This document shows positions 32,264 through 40,926 of a stretch of 64,000 bases of DNA, piece after piece; the first letter of the stretch is position 1; each line of letters opens with the position of its first letter. Location of the stretch: NCBI RefSeq assembly GCF_004684085.1, contig NZ_SRHZ01000008.1:1-64000 (forward strand). The letters run 5' to 3'. The notes under the pieces are model-generated. The model ran no database searches and was not told the origin of the DNA. It worked only from the letters and a program-made list of their open reading frames with translations. The position numbers were made by a program, and so were the translations under genes. This DNA is from Stenotrophomonas maltophilia. Its GTDB lineage: Bacteria; Pseudomonadota; Gammaproteobacteria; Xanthomonadales; Xanthomonadaceae.

Positions 32264-32371
32264 GTAGAGTCGAGCTTGCTCGACTCATCGGCTGGGACAG
32301 CCAGGCATGGCCTGGCTCTACTGGGCAGCAGCGGTCGGAGGAGGCCATGCCGGCCAGCGGCCGGCACTACC
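32264..32371. repeat. Three different palindromic repeats
   Basis: A GTAGAGTCGAGC unit (32264-32286), an AGCCAGGCATGGCCTGGCT unit (32298-32320) and a SMAG unit (32347-32371) fill the convergent gap before the DmeF gene. Confidence 0.85.
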
Positions 32372-32380
32372 GGATGCGGG

Positions 32381-33349
32381 TCACGCGCTGCGGTGAATCT
32401 CCACCGTCACGTGCACCAGCTCCTCATGGATCGCCAGTGCGTTGCGCACGGTATCGGCATCCAGGCTGGTATCGCTGGTGACCACGCTGGCGCTGACCGC
32501 GTATTTGCCGCGACCGACCTGCCAGACGTGCAGGTCGGCCAGACGTGCCGGCCACGGACCCTGTTCGATCACTTCGCGCACTTCGGCCACCACCGGTGCG
32601 TCCATCTGCGCGTCGAGCAGGATGCGGCCACTGTCGCGCAGCAGGCCGATCGCCCACACCGTGACCAGTACGGCGCCGACCAGGCCCATCACCGGGTCCA
32701 GCCAAGTCAGGCCCAGCAACTTGCCGCCGAGCAGGGCGACGATGGCCAGCACCGAGGTGGCGGCGTCGGCCAGCACGTGCACGTAGGCCGAGCGCAGGTT
32801 GAGGTCGTGACCGTGCGCATGGTCGTGATCGTGGTGTTCGTGGTCATGCGCGTGGTCATGGCCATGACCGTGGTGGTGATGCGCGTGGCCCGGGCTGTCG
32901 TGCAGCCACCATGCGCAGAGCAGGTTCACGCCCAGGCCGACCGCGGCGATGGCGATCGCTTCGTTGTAGTGGATCGGCGCCGGCACCCACAGCCGCTGCA
33001 GTGACTGCACGGCCATCAGCGCGGCGACGCCGAGCAGGGCGATGGCGCTGGTATAGCCGGCCAGGATCTCGATCTTCCAGGTGCCGAAGGCGAAGCGCGG
33101 ATCGTGCGCGTAGCGGCGTGCGCAGCGGTAGGCGAACACCGAGAGGCCCAGCGCCAGCGCGTGCGAACTCATGTGCCAACCGTCGGCGAGCACGGCCATG
33201 GAGTTGAACCACCAGCCGCCGACGATCTCCACCAGCATCATGCCGACGGTGAGCCACAGGGCGCGGCGGGTATTGCGTTCGGCCAGCGGATTGCCGTCGT
33301 CGAAGCGGTGTTCGTGGCGACGGGCGGCGGCGAGGGCGTCCAAGTGCAT
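32381..33349 (-). CDS. dmeF: Cation diffusion facilitator, DmeF-type Co/Ni/Zn exporter
   Basis: A 322-residue CDF transporter exporting divalent metal by proton antiport at the inner membrane. ATG 33349 (MHLDALAAARRHEHRFD) is chosen because the upstream in-frame ATG 33379 lies inside the operator. Six membrane segments are visible, with the metal-site HxxxD-type residues in VLADGWHMSSHALALGLS and YVHVLADAATSVLAI. Between segments IV and V is a loop with about 17 histidines (HAHHHHGHGHDHAHDHEHHD and on), typical of DmeF. The C-terminal cytoplasmic domain ends in VTVEIHRSA. The divergent RcnR-type gene is its likely repressor. Confidence 0.9.
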   Translation of the reverse strand: MHLDALAAARRHEHRFDDGNPLAERNTRRALWLTVGMMLVEIVGGWWFNSMAVLADGWHMSSHALALGLSVFAYRCARRYAHDPRFAFGTWKIEILAGYTSAIALLGVAALMAVQSLQRLWVPAPIHYNEAIAIAAVGLGVNLLCAWWLHDSPGHAHHHHGHGHDHAHDHEHHDHDHAHGHDLNLRSAYVHVLADAATSVLAIVALLGGKLLGLTWLDPVMGLVGAVLVTVWAIGLLRDSGRILLDAQMDAPVVAEVREVIEQGPWPARLADLHVWQVGRGKYAVSASVVTSDTSLDADTVRNALAIHEELVHVTVEIHRSA

Positions 33350-33369
33350 GGCGGCGGAAGCTGGAGTGG

Positions 33370-33386
33370 ATACCCCCATAGGGTAT
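33370..33386. promoter_or_regulatory. Operator between DmeF and RcnR-family genes
   Basis: ATACCC and GGGTAT are inverted across a five-base CCATA spacer. C-tracts flanked by AT, of the TACTGGGGGG type, are the recognition elements of RcnR/DmeR-family repressors. The site lies between the divergent start codons (33349 and 33398), so one site could control both. Confidence 0.7.
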
Positions 33387-33397
33387 ATGATCCCGCC

Positions 33398-33682
33398 ATG
33401 GCGCATGTACACAAGAATCGAAAGCAGCTGCTGACCCGGGTGCGCCGCATCGCAGGTCAGGTGGCGGCGTTGGAGCAGGCGCTGGACCCGCCCGAGGGTG
33501 AAGCCGGCGACTGTGCGGACGTGCTGGTGCAGGTCGCCGCGGTGCGCGGTGCCGCCCACAGCCTGCTGATGGAGCTGCTGCACGAGCACCTGCAGGAACA
33601 CGTGGTGGGTGCCGAGGACCCGCAGCAGCGGGCGGCCGAGGCCGAGGTGCTGGTGGAGCTGTTGCGCCGCTACGGCAAGTAG
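33398..33682 (+). CDS. RcnR/DmeR-type metal-sensing repressor
   Basis: A 94-residue all-helical repressor of the CsoR/RcnR family (COG1937). Aligned by eye with E. coli RcnR, the Ni/Co ligands are kept: His3, Cys39 (RcnR Cys35), His64 and His68 (RcnR His60 and His64, in the HEHLQEH helix). This H-C-H-H set indicates Ni/Co sensing rather than Cu (CsoR) or formaldehyde (FrmR). It is divergent from dmeF across an operator-like inverted repeat, as in dmeR/dmeF systems. Its last 13 bases overlap the convergent MerC-like gene. Confidence 0.9.
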   Translation: MAHVHKNRKQLLTRVRRIAGQVAALEQALDPPEGEAGDCADVLVQVAAVRGAAHSLLMELLHEHLQEHVVGAEDPQQRAAEAEVLVELLRRYGK

Positions 33683-34056
33683 CAGGGGTAGTGCCGGTGC
33701 CGTGCGTTCCAGATATGCGTTGCGGCCAGCAGCAGGCTGCCGATGACCGTCATCGGCGTTTCCCAGTCATGCGAGGGAAGTGCGAGCGCGCCGGCCAGCA
33801 ACAGGCCCAGACCGACGCCGGCGGTGGCCCAGGCCAGCACCGGTAGTGGGTGACGACGCTCGGCCCGCCACAGCGCGTAGCCGGTCAACGGCAGGGCGAT
33901 GGCCACGAACAGCAGGTGCACCCATTCCGCTTCGGCCCAGGTGCCGAACAGCGGCAGCGCAGCGGCAAGCAGGGGCAGCGCCAGGCAGTGCAGCAGGCAC
34001 AGGCTGGACAGGGCGACCGCGCCGGCATCGAGCAGGGCGGCAGAAGGCGACTTCAT
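33670..34056 (-). CDS. MerC-domain membrane protein
   Basis: A 128-residue protein from ATG 34056. Four hydrophobic segments; the first contains SSLCLLHCLALPLL, the Cys-x-x-His-Cys metal-binding motif of MerC. The C-terminus is His/Arg-rich with a Cys (WNARHRHYPCYLP). MerC proteins carry mercury in mer operons, but Xanthomonadaceae versions are often associated with zinc starvation. The Zur-like box in front of this gene supports a role in zinc acquisition rather than mercury detoxification. Confidence 0.85.
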   Translation of the reverse strand: MKSPSAALLDAGAVALSSLCLLHCLALPLLAAALPLFGTWAEAEWVHLLFVAIALPLTGYALWRAERRHPLPVLAWATAGVGLGLLLAGALALPSHDWETPMTVIGSLLLAATHIWNARHRHYPCYLP

Positions 34057-34078
34057 CGGGGGAGGTTCCTTGCGCAAC

Positions 34079-34100
34079 AATTGTTATACAGTAACATTTC
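34079..34100. promoter_or_regulatory. Zur-like box in a divergent promoter
   Basis: Minus strand reads GAAATGTTACTGTATAACAA, close to the gammaproteobacterial Zur consensus with a GTTAT-AACA dyad; the core TGTTA/TAACA inverted repeat is at 34082-34096. It lies between the MerC-like gene (start 34056) and the COG0523 GTPase (start 34126), both zinc-linked, so zinc-responsive repression of both is likely. Confidence 0.75.
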
Positions 34101-34125
34101 CGTTCCGCAGCCAACCCGCTCCGAC

Positions 34126-35451
34126 ATGAACACTGTTTCCCGCGCCGACCGTCGCCTTCCGGTCACCGTACTGTCCGGCTTCCTGGGGGCCGGCAAGACC
34201 ACCCTGCTCAACCAGATCCTGCGCAACCGCGAGGGCCTGCGTGTAGCGGTCATCGTCAACGACATGAGCGAGGTCAACATCGATGCGCAGCTGGTGCGCG
34301 AGGGTGGGGCCGAACTGCGCCGCACCGAAGAGACGCTGGTGGAATTCAGCAACGGCTGCATCTGCTGCACGCTGCGTGACGATCTGCTGCAGGAAGTACG
34401 CCGCCTGGCCGATGCCGGTCGCTATGACTACCTGTTGATCGAATCGACCGGTATTGGCGAGCCGATGCCAGTGGCGGCCACCTTCGCGGTGCGCGACGAG
34501 CACGGCTTCAGCCTGAGTGACATCGCACGCCTGGACACGATGGTGACGGTGGTCGACGGCAGCGCGTTCCTTGCAGACTTCGGTTCGACGTCGCGACTGG
34601 CCGAGCGCGGCCAGCAGGCTGGCCCGGAGGATGACCGCGGCGTGGTTGACCTTTTGTGCGAGCAGGTGGAGTTCGCCGACGTGATCGTGGTCAGCAAGGT
34701 GGACCAGGTGGACGACGAAGTGCTGCAGGACACGCTGGCCGTGCTGCGCGGGTTGAACCGCGACGCCAAGCTGCTGCTGTCCAGCTTCGGCGATGTGCCA
34801 CTGGCCGAGCTGCTGGATACCGGACGCTTCGACATGGAGCGTGCGCAACGTGCGCCGGGCTGGGTGAAGGAACTGCGGGGCGAGCACACACCGGAAACCG
34901 AGGAGTACGGCATCGGCAGCTTCGTCTACCGCTCGCGACGTCCGTTCCACCCGGCGCGTTTCGCACGCGCGCTGCAGTCGGGGATGCCGGGCGTGATCCG
35001 CAGCAAGGGCTGGTTCTGGCTGGCCAACCGCATGGATTGGGTGGGGGAACTGAACACCGTGGGTGCGGCGACACGCATGCAGGCGGCAGGCTTCTGGTAT
35101 GCCGCGCGCGATCGCGTGCGTGCCGGCCTGGAAGATACCGCGCCGTTGTTGCCGCCGACACCGCTGCCTTACAGCGACCTGGGCTGGGCGCGGCAGCAGG
35201 CCGATTGCTGGAGCGCGCCATTGCCGGGGCTGGAGGAATTCCCGGATTCAGCCGCGCACGCGGCGATGCAGCGGCTGTGGCACCCGTTGTGGGGGGATCG
35301 CCGCCAGGAGCTGGTGGTGATCGGCGTGCACATGGATGAGCGCGCGGTGCGTGCAGAGTTGGATGGCTGCCTGCTCAACGACCAGGAGCTGCGCGCGGGG
35401 CCGCTGCTGTGGCATCAGCTGCCGCAGGCGTTCCCGGTGTGGAAGCGCTGA
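34126..35451 (+). CDS. COG0523-family GTP-dependent metallochaperone
   Basis: A 441-residue G3E GTPase. Walker A GFLGAGKTT (18-26), metal-binding CICC (78-81) directly after SNG, ESTGIGEP as the Walker B/switch region, SKVD as base-recognition motif, and a C-terminal CobW-C domain (GIGSFVYRSRRPFHPARFAR to the end). These GTPases insert zinc into client proteins and are induced by zinc starvation when Zur-controlled (ZigA/ZagA/YeiR types). The Zur-like box 26 bases upstream supports that group over the cobalamin CobW group. Start ATG 34126 places the P-loop at the expected distance. Confidence 0.92.
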   Translation: MNTVSRADRRLPVTVLSGFLGAGKTTLLNQILRNREGLRVAVIVNDMSEVNIDAQLVREGGAELRRTEETLVEFSNGCICCTLRDDLLQEVRRLADAGRYDYLLIESTGIGEPMPVAATFAVRDEHGFSLSDIARLDTMVTVVDGSAFLADFGSTSRLAERGQQAGPEDDRGVVDLLCEQVEFADVIVVSKVDQVDDEVLQDTLAVLRGLNRDAKLLLSSFGDVPLAELLDTGRFDMERAQRAPGWVKELRGEHTPETEEYGIGSFVYRSRRPFHPARFARALQSGMPGVIRSKGWFWLANRMDWVGELNTVGAATRMQAAGFWYAARDRVRAGLEDTAPLLPPTPLPYSDLGWARQQADCWSAPLPGLEEFPDSAAHAAMQRLWHPLWGDRRQELVVIGVHMDERAVRAELDGCLLNDQELRAGPLLWHQLPQAFPVWKR

Positions 35452-35463
35452 GCTGACGGCTCC

Positions 35464-35586
35464 TGTAGAGCCGAGCCCATGCTCGGCTGCTGCAGTAGAT
35501 CCACGCCATGCGTGGATTCAATTCTGTAGAGTCGAGCCACGCTCGACTCCGCCGTGTCGGCCATCCACGCACGGCGTGGATCTACA
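35464..35586. repeat. Four GTAG palindromes in tandem
   Basis: Units at 35464-35488, 35495-35517, 35525-35549 and 35561-35586 alternate between the GTAGAG(T/C)CGAGC family and the GTAGATCCACGC family. The last unit supplies the stop codon (complement of 35582-35584) of the ABC-F gene. Confidence 0.88.
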
Positions 35587-37189
35587 AGGCGTCACGCCAC
35601 TGCCAACCCTCGGTGCTCACCTGCAGCACGTGGGTCGGTCGCAATGCCTGCAGCAGGTGCCGGTCGTGGCTGACCATCACCAGCGCGCCCGGCCATGCCA
35701 TCAGCAGTTCCTCCAACGCCTGCAACGCACTCAGATCCAGCGCGTTACCCGGCTCGTCCAGCAGCAACAGCTGTGGCGCGGGATCGGCATACAACACGCT
35801 GGCCAGCGCACCCTTCACCCGTTCGCCGTCGCTGAGGCTGCTGGCGTTCTGCTGGATCCGCTGCGCGTCCAGCCCGAGCAGGGCCAGCCGTGTGCGCAGT
35901 TCACCCGCATCAGCCGCCGGGTTGGCGGCCTGTACGGTGTCGAGGATGTTGCGTTCGCCGGACAATCCCAGCAGCTGCTGGTCGAGCAGCGCCAATGGGG
36001 CATGGCGTTGCACGGTGCCACTGCGTGCAGGCAGCTGGCCGGCCAACACACGCAGCAGGGTGGATTTACCGCTGCCGTTGTCACCGACTACGGCGATGCG
36101 CTGGCCGCGACGGATCTCCACCTGCAACGGCGCACTGCAGCCATGGGGCAGCACCATCGAATCGGCCTGCAGCAGCCGCGTGCTGCCACGCTCGCCTGCA
36201 CCGGCAAACAGTGCCAGTTCCGGGGCGGCATGCACTGCGGATGCCGCTGCGCGCAGCTGCTCTGCGCTGGCCTGCAGGCGCTCGGCCTGGACCTGCTGTG
36301 CGCGGCCATGACTGGTCTCGGCACGCTGCTTCTGCCGGCCCAGCAGGATCGGGGCCTGGTTGGCCTGCTTCGCCTCGCGGTTGCCACGTGCCTGGCGCTG
36401 CTGCTGGCGTTCGTGCTGTTCGCGCGCGCTGCGTTGCTGCTGTCGGTGCTGGGCGCGGGCATGGTCGAGCTGGGTGGCAGCGGCCTCGCGTTCGGCGGCG
36501 CGCGCGTCGGCGTAGTGCTGCCACGGTCCGCCATAGCGATGCAGCCCGCGCACGTCCAGCTCGACGATCTGCTGCATGTGCGCCAGCAGTTCGCGATCAT
36601 GACTGATCACCAGCAAGCCACCACGCCACTGCTGCAGGTGTTCGTACAGCTGTTGGCGATGGCGTGCATCGAGGTGGTTGCTGGGCTCGTCCAGGATCAG
36701 CCAATCTGCGCCACTGGCCCAGGCACCGGACAGCGCCACCTGCATGGCCTGGCCACCGCTGAGGCGCGCGGCGGGCTGTGCAGGATCAAGATCATCGGGT
36801 AGCCGGAGCGCCTGCCAGCGCTGCTGCAGGCGGTCGCGCAGATCCCAGCGCTCGCCGACGCAGGCGAAGTCGGCCTCGTCCACGCTGCCGGCTTCGATGC
36901 GTGCCAGTGCCGCCAGCGCTTCGCCCACGCCTGCGAGCTCGCCCACGGTGGCGGACGGTGGATAGCCCGGTGTCGGAAGCAGGAACACGCGGCCGCTGCC
37001 GCGTACCTGGCCGCTGTCGGGTAGCAGCCGGCCGGCCAGCAGGCGTGCGAGCACGCTCTTGCCGGCGCCATTGGCACCGACCAGACCGGTGGCGATTGGA
37101 TCGAAGGAAAACGTCAGATCGGAAAACAACAGGCGGCCATCGGCCAATCGATACGACACGCGATCGAGCGTGAGGGAATGCGGGGTCAT
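35582..37189 (-). CDS. ABC-F family ATPase
   Basis: A 535-residue soluble protein with two ABC domains and no membrane segments. ATG 37189 has GGAGG five bases upstream. First nucleotide-binding domain: Walker A GANGAGKS (38-45), signature LSGGQAMQ, Walker B LILDEPSNHLD. A Gln/Arg-rich coiled linker (about 220-310) follows. Second domain: GDNGSGKS, signature LSDGERVKG, LLLDEPGNALD. ABC-F proteins act on ribosomes to relieve stalling or antibiotic block. LSDGE instead of LSGGE in the second signature and the very Gln-rich linker set it apart from Uup/EttA. Its stop codon comes from a palindromic repeat. Confidence 0.9.
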   Translation of the reverse strand: MTPHSLTLDRVSYRLADGRLLFSDLTFSFDPIATGLVGANGAGKSVLARLLAGRLLPDSGQVRGSGRVFLLPTPGYPPSATVGELAGVGEALAALARIEAGSVDEADFACVGERWDLRDRLQQRWQALRLPDDLDPAQPAARLSGGQAMQVALSGAWASGADWLILDEPSNHLDARHRQQLYEHLQQWRGGLLVISHDRELLAHMQQIVELDVRGLHRYGGPWQHYADARAAEREAAATQLDHARAQHRQQQRSAREQHERQQQRQARGNREAKQANQAPILLGRQKQRAETSHGRAQQVQAERLQASAEQLRAAASAVHAAPELALFAGAGERGSTRLLQADSMVLPHGCSAPLQVEIRRGQRIAVVGDNGSGKSTLLRVLAGQLPARSGTVQRHAPLALLDQQLLGLSGERNILDTVQAANPAADAGELRTRLALLGLDAQRIQQNASSLSDGERVKGALASVLYADPAPQLLLLDEPGNALDLSALQALEELLMAWPGALVMVSHDRHLLQALRPTHVLQVSTEGWQWRDAL

Positions 37190-37354
37190 GCGACCTCCAT
37201 GGATGCCGGGTTCTCCCCTGCGCGCAGGGGCGGGAAGAGTCAGGCCGTCTAGTGGGAAGACGGCGGCATCAATGGCGCATTGGTCGCGAGCCTCTTGGAG
37301 GAATGAGGCGTCAGTATAGCGGGGTTGGCTGAATGGCCGGGTGAGGCAACGGGT

Positions 37355-37407
37355 GAGTCGAGCATGGCTAGACTCTACAGGGGCATCCACGCGTGGCGTG
37401 GATCTAC
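37355..37407. repeat. Two short GTAG-type palindromes
   Basis: GAGTCGAGCATGGCTAGACTC within 37355-37379 and CCACGCGTGGCGTGGATC within 37383-37407 are variants of the two families found at 35464-35586. Confidence 0.8.
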
Positions 37408-37439
37408 TGTGGGCCGGGAATGGGGTGGACTGATCGCGG

Positions 37440-38339
37440 CTACGGTACGGTTCCCAGGCGCGTTCCGATGAAATCGATGAACACGCGCAGCTTCGGAAGC
37501 ACGTGCCGTCCGGAAGGCCACAACAGATGGAAGGTGCCGCAGGAGTGCACATGATCGTCCAGCACGGTCACCAGCCGGCCGTCGGCCAGTGCATCGCGCA
37601 CCGAGTGCACCGGCACGAAAGCCAGGCCGATATCGCGCAGTGCCAGCGCCACCCGCGCTTCGATGGTATTGGCGACCATGTGCACTGGAAGCTCCAGCGG
37701 GGTCTCGTCATCGAGCCAGTGGATCGGCCACGGCTCCAGTTTGCCGCTGCTGGGGAAGCGATAGTGCAGCAGCGTGTGCTGCATCAATTCGACCGGCGTG
37801 CGCGGAACACCCCGGCGCTGCAGGTACGCCGGCGAGGCGACGATGCGGCGTGGGAACACACCCAGGCGGCGTGCGTTCATGCGTGAGTCGCTGGGCTCGC
37901 CGACACGCAGCACGGCATCGAAACCTTCCTCGATGACATCGACCAGACGGTCGCTGAAATCAAGATCGAGGCGGATGTCCGGGTAGGCCGCCATGAACTC
38001 GGCCATCAGCGGCAGGGTCAGGTCGCCAACCAGCGGCAGGCTGATGCGCAAGGTGCCGCTGGGCGTGGCATGCGGTTGCGCAAGCTCGGTGCGCGCGGCA
38101 TCGCGCTCGTCGAGGATGCGCCGGCAACGGGCCAGGAACAGCTGGCCCTCGGCGGTGAGGGTGATGCTGCGCGTGCTGCGGTGGAACAGGCGCACGCCCA
38201 GCGCGTGCTCCAGCCGGGCAACGCATTTGCCGGCGGCCGAGGCCGAGATGCCCTGCAGGCGCCCGGTCTCGACGAAGCTGCGGGAATCGGCGGCGTGCAC
38301 GAAGGTCTGCAGGTTGGCGAGGTTGTCCAGGACTGACAT
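37440..38339 (-). CDS. LysR-family transcriptional regulator
   Basis: A 299-residue LTTR from ATG 38339. The winged helix is residues 1-62 (LQTFVHAADSRSFVETGRLQ, ISASAAGKCVARLEHALGVRLFHRSTRS); the substrate-binding fold follows from LRISLPLVGDLTLPLMAEF. The CrgA-like subgroup is suggested by VGEPSDSRMNARRLG. It is divergent from the serine hydrolase/MFS operon starting at 38567, with a 227-base gap, which makes it the likely regulator of that operon. Confidence 0.9.
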   Translation of the reverse strand: MSVLDNLANLQTFVHAADSRSFVETGRLQGISASAAGKCVARLEHALGVRLFHRSTRSITLTAEGQLFLARCRRILDERDAARTELAQPHATPSGTLRISLPLVGDLTLPLMAEFMAAYPDIRLDLDFSDRLVDVIEEGFDAVLRVGEPSDSRMNARRLGVFPRRIVASPAYLQRRGVPRTPVELMQHTLLHYRFPSSGKLEPWPIHWLDDETPLELPVHMVANTIEARVALALRDIGLAFVPVHSVRDALADGRLVTVLDDHVHSCGTFHLLWPSGRHVLPKLRVFIDFIGTRLGTVP

Positions 38340-38566
38340 GGGCGTGTGGGCAATCAAAGCAGCAGGGTAGGGGCGCACGAACGCGGTGGGGGCGCCGCCA
38401 TCGCAACACTGTGGTGCGGGGCGGAGCGGGAGCCGTTGCGGCCTTGCAGTTCCGGCCATCATGCCGATTGCGGACTGCACGGTCCATGATGCCCGGAGCG
38501 GCAACCGGCTTTTTGCGCGGCGGCGGGCTGCCTAACGTGGCGGGCCTCTCCCCACGGACCTTCGCG

Positions 38567-39745
38567 ATGAACGCTGCTCCTTCCCTTGAACCTGTGCCGA
38601 CGCTGCCTTCGGTGCAGCGGCTGCTGCAACAGGTGCACCCGCAGCGCCTGGTCGGTGCGGTGGTGCTGGTACGCGAGCACGGCGTGCTGCGGCATGCCAG
38701 CGCCAGCGGCCTGGCCGATCGCGAGTCGGCCGCGCCGATGCAGCGCGACCAGTTGTTCCGGCTGGCGTCGGTGAGCAAGCCGCTGCTGACCACGGTGATC
38801 CTGGGGCTGGTGGCGGAAGGCGTGCTTGACCTCGATGCGCCGGTACAACGCTGGTTGCCGGACTTCCGCCCTTCGCTGGCCGACGGCCACACGCCACCGA
38901 TCAGCCTGCGCCAGCTGCTCAGCCACAGCAGCGGCTTGGGCTACCGCTTCCTTGAAGCGGATGCGGATGGCCCCTATGCACGCGCTGGGGTCAGCGATGG
39001 CATGGATGCGAACCCGCTGTCTCTGGCGGAGAACGTGCGCCGCATCGCGCAGGCACCGTTGTTGTTCGCGCCGGGCAGCCAATGGCTGTACTCGCTGGGC
39101 GTGGACGTTGCCGGTGCCGTGGCCGAAGCAGCGACGGGTGACACCCTGCAGGCACTGTACGAGCGCTTGCTGGCTGCACCCTTGGGTCTGCGCGACACCG
39201 CCTTTGCTGCACGCAACGCGGCACGGTTGGCTACGCCCTATGTGAGCGACGCGCCACAGCCGCATCGCCTGCAGGAAGGCGAGGTGGTCGCTCCGTTCGA
39301 GGGTACGGTCGGCATCGAGTACAGCCTCGCGCGTGCCACCGATGCCAGCCGTTTCCCTTCGGCCGGCGCCGGCCTGGTCGGCACCGCCGATGACGTAATG
39401 GCGGTGCTGGAAGCCTTGCGCGATGTGCGGGCTTCGAATCTGCTGCCGCCCGCACTGGTGGCGGAGATGGCCAGCCCGCAGGTAGGCGAACAGGGGCCGC
39501 CGGAACCGGCCGGCTGGGGCTTCGGGCTGGGCTTTGCAGTGCTGCGCGACGCCGCCGCCAGCGGTACACCCCAGAACGTAGGTACATGGCGTTGGGGCGG
39601 TGCCTATGGGCATAGCTGGTTCGTCGACCCTGCGCGTGGGCTGAGCGTGGTGGCGCTGACCAACACCCTGTACGAAGGCATGGACGGTGCCTTCGTCGAT
39701 GAACTGCGCGATGCGGTCTACGCGGATCTGGAGACGGCCCGATGA
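38567..39745 (+). CDS. Serine hydrolase, class C beta-lactamase family
   Basis: A 392-residue protein with the beta-lactamase/DD-peptidase fold: SxxK as SVSK (Ser68, Lys71), the second motif YSL (Tyr175, instead of YSN) and WGGAYGHSW taking the place of KTG. There is no signal peptide, so it is probably cytoplasmic and acts as an esterase or amidase rather than as an antibiotic-hydrolysing lactamase. Its stop overlaps the MFS start (ATGA), indicating tight co-expression, possibly to process and export the same compound. Upstream in-frame sequence to 38411 is not convincing. Confidence 0.88.
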   Translation: MNAAPSLEPVPTLPSVQRLLQQVHPQRLVGAVVLVREHGVLRHASASGLADRESAAPMQRDQLFRLASVSKPLLTTVILGLVAEGVLDLDAPVQRWLPDFRPSLADGHTPPISLRQLLSHSSGLGYRFLEADADGPYARAGVSDGMDANPLSLAENVRRIAQAPLLFAPGSQWLYSLGVDVAGAVAEAATGDTLQALYERLLAAPLGLRDTAFAARNAARLATPYVSDAPQPHRLQEGEVVAPFEGTVGIEYSLARATDASRFPSAGAGLVGTADDVMAVLEALRDVRASNLLPPALVAEMASPQVGEQGPPEPAGWGFGLGFAVLRDAAASGTPQNVGTWRWGGAYGHSWFVDPARGLSVVALTNTLYEGMDGAFVDELRDAVYADLETAR

Positions 39746-40926
39746 GCGGCCATGCCATCGATGCCGCCAGCCCGGCCGGTGAAGCCACGCGCCTGCCATG
39801 GGCGGGACTGCTGGCGCTGGCTGGCGGCGGCTTCATCACCCTGCTGACCGAAACCCTGCCGGCCGGCGTACTGCGGCCGATGGGCGAAAGCCTCGGTGTG
39901 AGTGACGCGGCGGTGGGGCAGCTGGTCAGCGTGTACGCACTGGGTTCGGTAATGGCCGCGCTGCCGATGACCGCGTTGACCCAGCGTCTGCCGCGACGTC
40001 CGTTGCTGCTGGCCGCCATTGCCGGCTTCGTGGTGGTCAATACGCTGACCGCGCTGAGCAGCAGCTACCCGCTGATCCTGGCCGCGCGCTTCCTGGCCGG
40101 CGTGTGTGGTGGCCTGCTGTGGTCATTGGTGGCCGGCTACGCCGCGCGCATGGTGGTGCCATCGCTTCAGGGCCGCGCGATTGCGGTGGCGATGGTTGGA
40201 TCGCCGCTGGCGTTGTCGCTGGGCGTACCGGCCGGCACGTTGCTGGGCCAGCAGATCGGCTGGCGCTGGGCGTTCGCGCTGATGAGCGTGCTGGCGGTCG
40301 TGCTGCTGGGATACGCGCGCTGGGCACTGCCGGCGTTGCCGGCGGCGGGTGCAGGTCAGCGTACGTCGCTGGGCGTGGTGTGGCGCATGCCTGGCGTGCG
40401 CAGCGCGTTGGCGGTGATGGTGCTGTACGTGCTGGCGCATAACGTGCTCTACACCTACATCGAACCGCTGGCGGTGGAGGCCGGCGCCGGCCCGTGGCTG
40501 GACCGGCTGTTGCTGGCCTTCGGCGTGGCCGCCATCGCCGGCATCGGCATTGCCGGCTGGGGCGTGGACCGCCATCTGCGCACGCTGGTGTGGGCCGCGG
40601 TGATCGGTTTCATCCTGCCGGTGCTGACCCTGCTGCTGTGGCCGGGGCAGGCCACTCCGCTGCTGCTGGCGACGATCCTGTGGGGCGTGGCCTTCGGCGC
40701 GGTACCTACGTTGTTCCAGACCGCATTGGCACGGCGTGCCGGTGCCGCTGCGGATCTGGCGCAGTCGATGCTGGTGACCGGTTGGAACCTGGCCATCGCC
40801 GCCGGTGGCGTTGCAGGGGGTGTGTTGCTGCAGGCGGGTGGCCCGAGCCAGCTGGGATGGCTGCCGTTGCTGCTGCTGGCGGTGAGTGTGGCGTGGCTGC
40901 TGGCACGGCCGAAGGCCTGGGCGTAG
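39742..40926 (+). CDS. MFS transporter, AraJ/YdhP-like DHA1 family
   Basis: A 394-residue permease with twelve hydrophobic segments. ATG 39742 overlaps the hydrolase stop by four bases. LGSVMAALPMTALTQRLPRRPLLL is the MFS loop 2-3 motif region, and AARFLAGVCGGLLWSL and the SPLALSLGVPAGTLLGQQIGWRWAF motif C mark a drug:H+ antiporter-type (DHA1, AraJ-like) exporter. It presumably exports sugars, drugs or a product of the preceding hydrolase under control of the divergent LysR protein. Confidence 0.9.
   Translation: MSGHAIDAASPAGEATRLPWAGLLALAGGGFITLLTETLPAGVLRPMGESLGVSDAAVGQLVSVYALGSVMAALPMTALTQRLPRRPLLLAAIAGFVVVNTLTALSSSYPLILAARFLAGVCGGLLWSLVAGYAARMVVPSLQGRAIAVAMVGSPLALSLGVPAGTLLGQQIGWRWAFALMSVLAVVLLGYARWALPALPAAGAGQRTSLGVVWRMPGVRSALAVMVLYVLAHNVLYTYIEPLAVEAGAGPWLDRLLLAFGVAAIAGIGIAGWGVDRHLRTLVWAAVIGFILPVLTLLLWPGQATPLLLATILWGVAFGAVPTLFQTALARRAGAAADLAQSMLVTGWNLAIAAGGVAGGVLLQAGGPSQLGWLPLLLLAVSVAWLLARPKAWA

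Noticed and set aside
38567-39745. Chromosomal AmpC-type antibiotic resistance beta-lactamase
   Set aside because: No signal peptide, and the second and third motifs are altered; an esterase-like serine hydrolase is more likely.
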